Source of the DNA: Moraxellaceae bacterium
Lineage (GTDB): Bacteria > Pseudomonadota > Gammaproteobacteria > Pseudomonadales > UBA3067
Length of the DNA stretch: 6,932 nucleotides
Direction: 5' to 3'
Assembly (NCBI GenBank): GCA_002401525.1
Contig: NVTH01000005.1
Span: forward strand, 21,191 to 28,122
Shown here piece after piece: positions 1 to 5,252 of the stretch. Numbering within the stretch: position 1 is the first letter of the stretch; each line of letters opens with the position of its first letter. The notes below the pieces were generated by a model, which was not told the DNA's origin, did no database searches, and saw nothing but the letters and a program-made list of their open reading frames with translations. A program made the position numbers and the translations under genes.

Positions 1-363
1 CTGTGCCACTTCCCATTCCAAAAACAGATCGATATCGTCTTTAATCGAACGAATGACCATACCAATGATGGCAATATCATCCAGCAGCCCCACAAAAAAC
101 ACAAAGTCCGGTATAAAATCAGTGGGGATTACAAAATACAACACTGCAAAAGCAACCAACGATAAACTTTTCCAAGGAATCGCCGTGTAATCCCGGCGCA
201 TCCACGACCTCAGAATTCGCAGCAAGACAGAAAAATCTTGCCACACGCTCTCTAATTGCTGTCGATTCTTCTTGGCTTTGTTTTGCGCTGTTTGTAAAAG
301 TGACTCGAGCTTTACTCGGTCAGATAAAATTTGTTCCGCTTTCTTTTTTAATCGTTCGATCAT
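1..363 (-). CDS. DUF1232/YkvA-family membrane protein, C-terminus cut off by the window edge
   Basis: Reading leftward from the ATG at 363-361, 121 codons stay open to the window edge, so the C-terminus is missing. Residues 1-60 are a charged, probably helical or coiled-coil segment (MIERLKKKAEQIL...). Residues 66-100 contain the hydrophobic DUF1232 core, with YFVIPTDFIPD at 77-87 and GLLDDIAII at 92-100. The conserved P80, D82, P85, D86, D95 and D96 match the usual Y-x-x-P-x-D-x-I-P-D...DD pattern. Family members are small inner-membrane-associated proteins of unknown function, so no reaction can be given. The Shine-Dalgarno site is weak (GGGAC abuts the ATG), so the start is less certain than the family call. 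It is transcribed away from the long spacer to its right and has no visible partner gene here. Confidence 0.85.
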   Translation of the reverse strand, partial: MIERLKKKAEQILSDRVKLESLLQTAQNKAKKNRQQLESVWQDFSVLLRILRSWMRRDYTAIPWKSLSLVAFAVLYFVIPTDFIPDFVFFVGLLDDIAIIGMVIRSIKDDIDLFLEWEVAQ

Positions 364-477
364 GTCCCATTTACCCAAAAATCAATTTCTTTCAACCGAC
401 ATATGCCTTCTGGCCAACTTTTAAGCTGGAATCATGCCGATGATCACAGCCAAAGTCTCGCCTAATCGGTTTGCGCT

Positions 478-508
478 TTTATACTAATATAGGGATACAT
501 TGATTCAA
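478..508 (-). promoter_or_regulatory. Possible promoter for the DUF1232 gene
   Basis: On the minus strand, TTGAAT (508-503) and TATAAA (483-478) resemble sigma-70 -35 and -10 boxes, but the spacer is 19 bp, longer than the preferred 17. The implied leader is roughly 110 nt. This is a consensus match only and could easily be chance in AT-rich DNA. Confidence 0.25.
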
Positions 509-576
509 TTAAACGCCAAAACCCACTCAACAACCCATTTTTCTGCCAATCCGTCATCAAGTTGCATCTTAAATAA

Positions 577-620
577 CCTAGCATGTACGTTACTTTAACC
601 TAGCAGGTATTTTACTTTAA
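577..620. repeat. Two-copy 22-bp tandem repeat
   Basis: Two adjacent 22-bp units (577-598 and 599-620) start CCTAGCA and end TTACTTTAA. They differ at three positions. A partial third copy of the unit start (CTTAG) follows at 621-625. The second unit contains the stop codon of the possible small minus-strand gene at 612. It may be an operator pair or simply a replication-slippage duplication. Confidence 0.7.
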
Positions 621-821
621 CTTAGAGCCTCGAGAAAAATCATTGTACGCAAGCAAAAACAACTGCAATGAAAACCCAATAAAGGGCACTATTGCTAATA
701 ATGTAATACTGATTGGTTTGTGCATTCGAATAGCGATAATCGCGGTGGGAATCGAGAACGCGTAATTAAAATAAAATGAATAACTCGAGATTCCCCAAGT
801 GAAGATTTCAGTTTCTAACAT
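612..821 (-). CDS. Possible small two-helix membrane protein, unrecognised
   Basis: From ATG at 821 the frame encodes 69 residues; a TTG two codons upstream is the alternative start. I do not recognise the sequence. It has two hydrophobic stretches, about residues 10-30 (SSYSFYFNYAFSIPTAIIAI) and 35-59 (ISITLLAIVPFIGFSLQLF), separated by the basic linker RMHKP. A polar, basic tail ends SRGSKLK. This fits a helical hairpin with both the linker and the tail positively charged, although the positive-inside rule would not place both on the same side. There is no good Shine-Dalgarno sequence. It lies alone in a 1.5-kb spacer, and its last codons are inside the 22-bp repeat. It may be a real small gene, a remnant or a chance frame. 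Confidence 0.3.
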   Translation of the reverse strand: MLETEIFTWGISSYSFYFNYAFSIPTAIIAIRMHKPISITLLAIVPFIGFSLQLFLLAYNDFSRGSKLK

Positions 822-1103
822 CAGCAAGCCACATCAAGTTAAGGCCGCCTCCAAACACTGGAACTCCCTCAGCACTGAAAGCAATACTGCCTACTGCTCC
901 ATAGCAAGCTCTAACTCTCTTCAAGCGATCAATCTAGTTGAACAAGCGTTGAAAGACACACACTTGAGAAACATCGCCTACTTCATTCAAAGTATGGACA
1001 CTAATTGAACAATTGGTATCGGATGGCACACCGCTTACTCATTTCGACGGCCCGATCAGACAGTTTTGTGACTTACCCCCACAAAGACTGCCAACTTGTT
1101 CTT
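822..1103. other. Non-coding stretch, nothing convincing seen
   Basis: Short plus-strand frames here start at GTG (799) or TTG (1005). They lack ribosome binding sites, show no recognisable family, and the second runs into the DnaA-box cluster. I saw no RNA gene, strong hairpin or repeat in this segment. Confidence 0.5.
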
Positions 1104-1138
1104 TTTTCCACAATTTCTGTGCATAACTCTGGGGATAT
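1104..1138. promoter_or_regulatory. DnaA-box cluster A (three 9-mers)
   Basis: Three matches to the DnaA box (TTATNCACA and its complement TGTGNATAA) lie within 35 bp. TTTTCCACA (1104-1112, plus orientation) has one mismatch. TGTGCATAA (1118-1126, opposite orientation) fits TGTGNATAA exactly. TGGGGATAT (1130-1138) has two mismatches. The last two are offset by 12 bp, exactly the arrangement in cluster B at 1491-1511. Tandem TGTGGATAA-type boxes separated by CTC are, from memory, typical of oriC regions in pseudomonad-like gammaproteobacteria. The motif matches are seen; protein binding and function are inferred. Confidence 0.55.
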
Positions 1139-1206
1139 ATTTGGGGCAAAGTCCTACAGGCTAGAGAATACGTCGGCCTACCTCACTTTGATCACTTTTT
1201 AACCAG

Positions 1207-1250
1207 AACAATTAAATTATTATTATTCAATTAGTTATACATAAAAAGAA
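1207..1250. other. AT-rich tract with a DnaA-like box
   Basis: This stretch is almost all A and T (for example ATTAAATTATTATTATTC at 1211-1228). It includes TTATACATA at 1235-1243, one base from the DnaA box TTATACACA. Lying between two DnaA-box clusters, it is a reasonable candidate for a DNA-unwinding element if the region is a replication origin. Alone it is just AT-rich spacer. Confidence 0.35.
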
Positions 1251-1376
1251 GTGTAGAAGTGAATTTAGCCTGATAGAAGGTAACAAGTTCCGGGTTTTAT
1301 GAGATAGATATTTTTATCTTTGTAGCGCTTAACAATAATTCTGAGAATCTTGTCAACAGTTAATTTTACAAATCAC

Positions 1377-1385
1377 TGTGGTTAA
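1377..1385 (-). promoter_or_regulatory. Single DnaA-like box
   Basis: TGTGGTTAA differs from the consensus TGTGGATAA by one base and has the same orientation as the paired boxes in both clusters. Its weight comes only from its position between them. Confidence 0.35.
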
Positions 1386-1448
1386 TATCCTACATATAGA
1401 ATCGCATATAACCGCCAATTATTTTCTCCATATCTCCTTTAAAGTCGA

Positions 1449-1477
1449 TTGACAATCTTTTAGACCTCTAATATTAG
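1449..1477 (+). promoter_or_regulatory. Possible distal promoter upstream of mdh
   Basis: A perfect -35 hexamer TTGACA (1449-1454) is followed after 17 bp by TATTAG (1472-1477), a 4/6 match to the -10 box. The -35 sits in the small palindrome GATTGACAATC (1447-1457) and the -10 in the palindrome CTAATATTAG (1468-1477). Transcription would run through DnaA-box cluster B and leave a leader of about 390 nt before mdh, so a closer mdh promoter may also exist. Confidence 0.3.
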
Positions 1478-1490
1478 GACTGTCCAATAC

Positions 1491-1511
1491 TGTGCATATC
1501 TCTGTGGATAA
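1491..1511. promoter_or_regulatory. DnaA-box cluster B (paired 9-mers)
   Basis: TGTGGATAA (1503-1511) is a perfect consensus DnaA box on the minus strand. TGTGCATAT (1491-1499), 12 bp upstream, has one mismatch to TGTGNATAA. The 21 bp from 1490 match 1117-1137 at 19 positions, so clusters A and B are copies of one arrangement about 373 bp apart. No gene lies between them. Candidate roles are an origin, a DnaA-titrating or reactivating site, or DnaA-linked transcription control. Confidence 0.6.
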
Positions 1512-1680
1512 CCTGCGGCGTAAAGCATCACAACCTACCGCCGTAAAAAGCAATCATTCTATTTATATAACCCAACAACCCTACGGTCATATCACTTGCA
1601 CCAATTTCCGATCTCAAGTGACAACCGAGCGCTCCAAAAAATAATGTCGATTGCAGTTTTATGTCGCCGCTAGAATCAAC

Positions 1681-1718
1681 GCTCCGCAGAATGAATCAGA
1701 GCACCGCAGAAAGAATGA
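1681..1718. repeat. Imperfect 20-bp tandem repeat upstream of mdh
   Basis: The units beginning at 1681 (GCTCCGCAGAATGAATCA) and 1701 (GCACCGCAGAAAGAATGA) match at 15 of 18 positions. The octamer CGCTAGAA flanks the pair at 1668-1675 and 1720-1727. The repeat lies about 150 bp before mdh, so it could be an operator or a slippage duplication. Confidence 0.55.
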
Positions 1719-1828
1719 TCGCTAGAAAAACCACCAATTTTGCAAAACTTGTCAGGCTCGCCTATTTTTTAATGGATATTCGCCCCTTAGATGAATAAAA
1801 TCAGCGGCCAGCCCAAAAGGCAACTAGT

Positions 1829-1855
1829 CTGATCGAATTGATCAGCTGATTTCGA
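1829..1855. repeat. Overlapping palindromes just upstream of the mdh ribosome binding site
   Basis: CTGATC (1829-1834) pairs with GATCAG (1840-1845) across a 5-nt loop. An overlapping perfect palindrome ATCAGCTGAT (1841-1850) is flanked by TCGAA and TTCGA (1833-1837 and 1851-1855). The two pairings exclude each other. The element ends 5 bp before AGGAGA, so it could be an operator or a leader structure. Confidence 0.4.
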
Positions 1856-1859
1856 ACCC

Positions 1860-1865
1860 AGGAGA
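1860..1865 (+). promoter_or_regulatory. mdh ribosome binding site
   Basis: AGGAGA lies 6 nt before the ATG at 1872. It is a strong site that fixes the start. Confidence 0.85.
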
Positions 1866-1871
1866 TTATCA

Positions 1872-2852
1872 ATGAAACACCCCGTAAGAGTGACCGTTAC
1901 CGGAGCGGCTGGTCAAATAAGCTATTCCTTACTATTTAGAATTGCTTCAGGCCACATGTTAGGCGCTGACCAACCCGTCATTCTACAATTGCTAGAAATC
2001 ACCCCCGCGCTCGACGCGTTGAAAGGGGTCGCCATGGAATTAGAAGATTGCGCCTTCCCTCTTTTGCAAGACATCGTCATTACTGACGATGCAAAAGTCG
2101 CTTTCAAGGACAGCCAATACGCTTTATTAGTGGGTGCTCGTCCCCGTGGCCCCGGCATGGAAAGAAAAGATCTTCTGGAAGCCAACGCGGCTATTTTCTC
2201 AGCCCAAGGCAAAGCCATTAACGAAACTGCAGATCGTGCCATCAAGGTCCTTGTGGTGGGCAATCCAGCCAACACCAATGCTTTAATTGCCCAGCGCAAT
2301 GCACCCGACATTAACCCATCGCAATTTACTGCTATGACTCGCTTGGATCACAACCGTGCCATCGCTCAAATAGCCAATCAAACGGGAACTCACGTCACTG
2401 ACATCGCTAAGATGACTATTTGGGGCAATCATTCAGCCACTCAGTACCCGCAGATTTCTCAAACCACTGTAAAAGGCAAAGCAGCCACCGAATTAGTCGA
2501 TGAGAGCTGGTATAAAGAGACTTTCATTCCTGATGTTCAACAACGTGGTGCCGCCATTATCAAAGCGCGAGGCGCTTCCAGTGCGGCCTCAGCAGCCAAT
2601 GCTGCCATCGAGCACGTGCGCGATTGGGCATTAGGCTCAGCAGAAAATGATTGGGTCAGCATGGGCATATACTCTGACGGTAGCTACGGCATCGACAAAG
2701 GTTTGATTTATTCTTTCCCTGTGACTTGTAAGAACGGTGATTTCGAAATCGTACAAGGTTTGGAAATTGATGACTTCAGTCGCACCAAGATGACCGCTAC
2801 AGAAACTGAACTGAAAGAAGAACGTGATGCAGTGGCTCACTTACTTCCCTAG
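1872..2852 (+). CDS. mdh: NAD-dependent malate dehydrogenase
   Basis: Converts malate and NAD+ to oxaloacetate and NADH in the cytoplasmic TCA cycle. The product is 326 residues, normal for the LDH-like (cytosolic-type) malate dehydrogenases of many proteobacteria, and distinct from the shorter E. coli Mdh type. The Rossmann glycine motif GAAGQI is at 11-16. E42 sits at the end of the second strand, where an acidic residue favours NAD+ over NADP+. The mobile active-site loop [13 protein letters not shown] (88-100) carries the substrate-binding arginines R92 and R98. GNPANTN follows at 130-136. Catalytic D159 and substrate-binding R162 lie in TRLDHNRA, and the proton-relay H187 lies in [11 protein letters not shown]. 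All key residues are present, so it should be active. It is monocistronic, after a long leader region, and is followed by a structured spacer. Confidence 0.97.
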   Translation: MKHPVRVTVTGAAGQISYSLLFRIASGHMLGADQPVILQLLEITPALDALKGVAMELEDCAFPLLQDIVITDDAKVAFKDSQYALLVGARPRGPGMERKDLLEANAAIFSAQGKAINETADRAIKVLVVGNPANTNALIAQRNAPDINPSQFTAMTRLDHNRAIAQIANQTGTHVTDIAKMTIWGNHSATQYPQISQTTVKGKAATELVDESWYKETFIPDVQQRGAAIIKARGASSAASAANAAIEHVRDWALGSAENDWVSMGIYSDGSYGIDKGLIYSFPVTCKNGDFEIVQGLEIDDFSRTKMTATETELKEERDAVAHLLP

Positions 2853-2862
2853 TCACCGTTTC

Positions 2863-2934
2863 TCAATTTAGGTCGTGGTTTAAGTGCGCGACCTAATCGG
2901 GGTATCAATCAGGAGTCAACGCTCCCTAAATTGA
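2863..2934. repeat. 10-bp inverted repeat that competes with the mdh hairpin
   Basis: TCAATTTAGG (2863-2872) is exactly complementary to CCTAAATTGA (2925-2934). Its left arm overlaps the left arm of the hairpin at 2868-2896, so only one structure can form at a time. Confidence 0.6.
2868..2896 (+). terminator. Hairpin after mdh, candidate terminator without a T-tract
   Basis: TTAGGTCG (2868-2875) pairs perfectly with CGACCTAA (2889-2896), with two further inner pairs if T-G wobble is allowed. It starts 16 nt after the mdh stop codon. The sequence that follows is CGGGG, not a run of T, so it may protect the mRNA 3' end or need Rho instead of acting as an intrinsic terminator. Confidence 0.45.
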
Positions 2935-2957
2935 CCGCGAACCATTGACCGCGAACC
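2930..2957. repeat. Perfect 14-bp tandem repeat
   Basis: ATTGACCGCGAACC occurs twice with no spacer and no mismatch (2930-2943 and 2944-2957). The first copy overlaps the right arm of the 10-bp inverted repeat. The identity suggests a recent duplication or a selected protein-binding site. Confidence 0.85.
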
Positions 2958-2958
2958 A

Positions 2959-2986
2959 TGGTGCAGCCTGCTGTATTGCTGCACCA
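2959..2986. repeat. Hairpin with a 9-bp perfect stem
   Basis: TGGTGCAGC (2959-2967) pairs with GCTGCACCA (2978-2986) across a 10-nt loop. It immediately follows the 14-bp tandem repeat. No T-tract follows (CAACG), so it is not a standard intrinsic terminator. It may serve as an mRNA 3' structure or backup terminator for mdh. Confidence 0.5.
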
Positions 2987-3084
2987 CAACGTCTAATCAG
3001 GTTTCCAACCGAGCCAACAAAGCAGTATATTTACCCTCAGCGAGCCTCAATAAAACGTTTAATAATCACTGGCCGCCATAGTTT

Positions 3085-3096
3085 AGCGTTAACGCT
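3085..3096. promoter_or_regulatory. 12-bp palindrome upstream of the gcdH promoter
   Basis: AGCGTTAACGCT is a perfect palindrome ending in a run of five T (3096-3100). It lies just upstream of the proposed -35 box, the usual place for an activator site. It could also be a weak terminator (4-bp stem, TTAA loop, T-tract) for read-through from mdh. Confidence 0.4.
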
Positions 3097-3099
3097 TTT

Positions 3100-3127
3100 T
3101 CTACAAGTAATGCTTAGCCAGTATAAC
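3100..3127 (+). promoter_or_regulatory. Probable gcdH promoter
   Basis: TCTACA (3100-3105, 4/6 to the -35 consensus) and TATAAC (3122-3127, 5/6 to -10) are 16 bp apart. Transcription would start near 3134, giving a leader of about 70 nt. The weak -35 suits a promoter that needs an activator. Confidence 0.4.
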
Positions 3128-3137
3128 TAAGCAAGTC

Positions 3138-3187
3138 TTAACCAATAAGCGCACGCACAAAAAGCATTAACCAATAAGCTCACGCAC
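3138..3187. repeat. 21-bp direct repeat in the gcdH leader
   Basis: Two 21-bp copies (3138-3158 and 3167-3187), each starting TTAACCAATAAGC and ending CACGCAC, differ at one base. They are 29 bp apart, with an 8-bp A-rich spacer. The second copy ends just before the gcdH ribosome binding site. If the promoter call is right, both copies lie downstream of the start site, where a bound repressor would block transcription. Confidence 0.75.
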
Positions 3188-3188
3188 T

Positions 3189-3198
3189 AGGGAGAGGA
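3189..3198 (+). promoter_or_regulatory. gcdH ribosome binding site
   Basis: AGGGAGAGGA lies 7 nt before the ATG at 3206 and supports that start. Confidence 0.8.
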
Positions 3199-3205
3199 AT
3201 CCGTA

Positions 3206-4390
3206 ATGGCCGCAAAAAATGCTCCACTGCCCATCTGGGACGATATTTTTTTATTACAAGACCAGCTCAGCGATGAAGAACGCATGATTCAAGATTCGGC
3301 CAGAAAGTTTGCCGAACAAAATCTAATGCCACGGGTGAAAGGCGCCTTTCGAGACGAAATCACTGACCCCGAGATATTCCGAGAAATGGGCGCATTGGGG
3401 CTGCTTGGACTGCCCATAAAAGGGTATGGCTGCGCAGATGCAGGTTACGTCGCTTATGGCTTAGTGGCGCGAGAAATTGAACGCATCGACAGCGGTTACC
3501 GCTCCATGATGAGCGTCCAATCCAGCTTAGTCATGTACCCCATCTCGTGTTTTGGCACCGAAGCCCAAAAAGAAAAGTATTTGCCCAAGCTGTGTAGCGG
3601 CGAAGCAATCGGCTGCTTTGGCTTAACTGAACCAGAGAGCGGCTCTGATCCCGGCAGCATGACCACTCGTGCTAAAAAGGTCGACGGCGGTTATCGCCTT
3701 AACGGCGAGAAAATGTGGATTTCCAACGCGCCCATCGCCGATGTATTCATCATCTGGGCTAAAGACGATGACAATAAAATCAGAGGCTTTATTTTAGACA
3801 AAGGCATGGACGGTCTCTCCACACAGAAAATCGATGGCAAATTCTCTTTGCGTACCTCGATTACTGGCTCGGTTAATTTGCAAGAGGTCTATGTCCCTGA
3901 AGCCAACGCATTCCCCGAGGTCAGAGGCTTAAGAGGCCCATTCACTTGCCTGAACTCCGCTCGTTACGGAATTTCCTGGGGTGCTATTGGCGCAGCAGAG
4001 TTTTGTTGGCATGCAGCGCGGGAATACGTGCTTAACCGCAAACAGTTCGGCAGGCCTTTAGCCCACAGCCAATTGATTCAAAAAAAGCTCGCAGACATGC
4101 AAACCGAAATATCCTTGTCGTTACAAGGGTCACTTCGAGTCGGACAACTACTGAGTCAAGGTAAAGCAGAACCGGAAATGATCTCGCTGATCAAACGCAA
4201 CGCTTGCGGTAAAGCCTTAGAGATTGCTCGCCATGCACGGGATATGCACGGTGCCAATGGCATTGTGGATGATTACCACGTCATTCGACATTGCATGAAC
4301 CTCGAAACAGTGAATACCTACGAAGGGACTCATGACGTTCACGCCTTAATTTTAGGCAGAGCACAAACCGGGATCCAGGCGTTTTTCTAA
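3206..4390 (+). CDS. gcdH: Glutaryl-CoA dehydrogenase
   Basis: FAD enzyme of the acyl-CoA dehydrogenase family. It oxidises and decarboxylates glutaryl-CoA to crotonyl-CoA and CO2, passing electrons to electron-transfer flavoprotein, in the breakdown of lysine, tryptophan and glutarate. The 394-residue length is normal. The family-specific segment [19 protein letters not shown] (92-110) contains R99, equivalent to human Arg94, which binds the glutaryl carboxylate, and E92, equivalent to human Glu87. The acyl-CoA dehydrogenase signature [14 protein letters not shown] is at 136-149 and the flavin-side WISN at 171-174. The C-terminal block [17 protein letters not shown] (370-386) carries the catalytic base E373. 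Serine 173 appears to align with human Thr170, a mild change. No adjacent LysR-type regulator or CoA-transferase gene is present, although these often accompany gcdH. The gene has its own leader with repeats and a terminator. Confidence 0.96.
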   Translation: MAAKNAPLPIWDDIFLLQDQLSDEERMIQDSARKFAEQNLMPRVKGAFRDEITDPEIFREMGALGLLGLPIKGYGCADAGYVAYGLVAREIERIDSGYRSMMSVQSSLVMYPISCFGTEAQKEKYLPKLCSGEAIGCFGLTEPESGSDPGSMTTRAKKVDGGYRLNGEKMWISNAPIADVFIIWAKDDDNKIRGFILDKGMDGLSTQKIDGKFSLRTSITGSVNLQEVYVPEANAFPEVRGLRGPFTCLNSARYGISWGAIGAAEFCWHAAREYVLNRKQFGRPLAHSQLIQKKLADMQTEISLSLQGSLRVGQLLSQGKAEPEMISLIKRNACGKALEIARHARDMHGANGIVDDYHVIRHCMNLETVNTYEGTHDVHALILGRAQTGIQAFF

Positions 4391-4396
4391 TCACGA

Positions 4397-4428
4397 ACGC
4401 TTGAAATTACATTTTAAGCGTCAATTTT
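4397..4428 (+). terminator. Terminator between the convergent gcdH and rraA
   Basis: ACGCTTGAAA (4397-4406) pairs with TTTTAAGCGT (4412-4421) over 10 bp, including one G-T wobble, with a 5-nt loop. On the plus strand TTTTT follows at 4424-4428, fitting an intrinsic terminator for gcdH, whose stop codon is 7 nt upstream. The rraA stop codon lies in the right arm. The minus-strand side lacks a T-tract, so rraA termination here is less certain. Confidence 0.7.
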
Positions 4429-4902
4429 TAGAGCCTGGGGAGAAACAATGATGCCGTTATTATCGGCATAAATGTAATGCCCAGGCTGCAAGTCAACGCT
4501 GGCGAATTTGATTGGCACATTAAGGTCCCCTCGCCCCTGACGATTACTCTTAATCGGAATTGTTCTCAACGCTTGCACCCCCAGGTCTATTTCACCGATG
4601 GCATCCACGTCTCGAATGCAACCATAGATAATAATGCCTTCCCAGCCATTTTCAGCGAGCTTCGCAGCAATAAGGTCCCCCAATAACGCACAACGCAATG
4701 ACCCGCCTCCATCCACCACCATCACCTTGCCTTGACCAGGCAGAGCGCTTTGCTCTTTGACCACGGTATTATCTTCGTGGCATTTCACGGTCACAATCTC
4801 GCCGCTAAAAGCGCGTTTGCCACCGTAATTCGTAAACAGGGGTTCAAGCACTGAAATACTGTCTGGGTTTTCATCACACAAATCTGGGGTTACAAAACTC
4901 AC
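4414..4902 (-). CDS. rraA: RraA-family protein: putative 4-hydroxy-4-methyl-2-oxoglutarate aldolase or RNase E regulator
   Basis: The product is 162 residues, the normal RraA length. [16 protein letters not shown] (61-76) and [19 protein letters not shown] (86-104) are diagnostic. The family covers E. coli RraA, which binds and inhibits RNase E, and class II pyruvate aldolases that cleave 4-hydroxy-4-methyl-2-oxoglutarate and decarboxylate oxaloacetate. The aldolase D-x20-R-D signature is intact: D76, R97 and D98, with R97 expected to bind the pyruvate carboxylate and D98 the metal. As I recall, E. coli RraA has VRQ at that place, so this copy may be a working enzyme. The start is GTG at 4902-4900, supported by GAAGGA 7 nt upstream. 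It converges on gcdH and is divergent from the GMC gene. The family is certain; the physiological role is open. Confidence 0.93.
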   Translation of the reverse strand: MSFVTPDLCDENPDSISVLEPLFTNYGGKRAFSGEIVTVKCHEDNTVVKEQSALPGQGKVMVVDGGGSLRCALLGDLIAAKLAENGWEGIIIYGCIRDVDAIGEIDLGVQALRTIPIKSNRQGRGDLNVPIKFASVDLQPGHYIYADNNGIIVSPQALKIDA

Positions 4903-4909
4903 GCTTATG

Positions 4910-4915
4910 TCCTTC
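4910..4915 (-). promoter_or_regulatory. rraA ribosome binding site deciding a GTG start
   Basis: GAAGGA on the minus strand ends 7 nt before GTG (4902-4900). No in-frame ATG sits at a comparable place, so GTG is the best start. Confidence 0.8.
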
Positions 4916-4964
4916 TTCAGTTCTTTGGCAAAATAGAGGCGATCAATTCACCCATGCGCTGCAG

Positions 4965-4993
4965 ATTATCCCATAGTTACCCAAAAACATCAG
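4965..4993 (-). promoter_or_regulatory. Probable rraA promoter with extended -10
   Basis: On the minus strand the extended -10 TGGGATAAT (4973-4965) contains GATAAT, 5/6 to consensus, with a TG one base upstream. CTGATG (4993-4988) lies 17 bp upstream as a weak -35. The implied leader is about 55 nt. Confidence 0.45.
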
Positions 4994-5039
4994 TGCACTC
5001 AAAGAAGCCATTCAATTCCCAGCTGAGGTCTGTATTGCG

Positions 5040-5070
5040 GTCAGATTTGCAGTCAAATTTGGGGTATAGT
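5040..5070 (+). promoter_or_regulatory. Possible GMC gene promoter with a direct repeat in place of the -35
   Basis: TATAGT (5065-5070) is 5/6 to the -10 consensus. No good -35 lies at normal spacing. Instead, two 10-bp direct repeats, GTCAGATTTG (5040-5049) and GTCAAATTTG (5052-5061), with one mismatch and a 12-bp offset, cover the -35 region. This layout suits an activator-dependent promoter. The leader to the GMC start would be about 175 nt. Confidence 0.35.
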
Positions 5071-5100
5071 ACGGCCGCACTGTTCCGAGCAGGCCTGATC

Positions 5101-5148
5101 CTGAGAAAGAACAGTCCTGAGAACAAACAGGGCTGACTAAGAACAGTG
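5101..5148. repeat. Three-unit 16-bp tandem repeat in the GMC gene leader
   Basis: Units CTGAGAAAGAACAGTC (5101-5116), CTGAGAACAAACAGGG (5117-5132) and CTGACTAAGAACAGTG (5133-5148) share CTGA and AACAG at the same places. A partial fourth unit starts CTGAG at 5149. Short frames crossing it on either strand have no ribosome binding site, so it appears non-coding. Confidence 0.65.
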
Positions 5149-5237
5149 CTGAGCATCTCCAGCCTTAAACAGGCATTGCTCGAAAAAATACTCAACATGC
5201 AAATTTTTCAATAACAATATTTTTCTGCAGTCGTGGT

Positions 5238-5245
5238 AAGAGGAG
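5238..5245 (+). promoter_or_regulatory. GMC gene ribosome binding site
   Basis: AAGAGGAG ends 7 nt before the ATG at 5253. It is a strong site, and the FAD motif begins a few residues after this start. Confidence 0.8.
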
Positions 5246-5252
5246 TAGCAAG

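Noticed and set aside
799..1202. Two short plus-strand frames (799-1008 and 1005-1202)
   Set aside because: They start at GTG and TTG without ribosome binding sites, show no recognisable domain, and the second covers DnaA-box cluster A.
1104..1511. Plasmid iteron origin
   Set aside because: There is no rep or par gene, the flanking genes are core metabolic genes, and the boxes match DnaA sites better than a plasmid-specific iteron.
1922..2311. 129-residue minus-strand frame opposite mdh
   Set aside because: It lies wholly inside mdh, has no family motif, and its length is explained by the base composition of the opposite strand.
2945..3130. 61-residue plus-strand frame between mdh and gcdH
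   Set aside because: It runs through the tandem repeat, a hairpin and the probable gcdH promoter, has no clear ribosome binding site, and looks compositionally random.
5101..5148. CRISPR array
   Set aside because: The 16-bp units are directly adjacent and degenerate, with no spacers of regular length and no cas gene.
4954..5198. Frames on both strands between rraA and the GMC gene
   Set aside because: They overlap each other, the promoters and the 16-bp repeat, and neither has a start signal or recognisable sequence.
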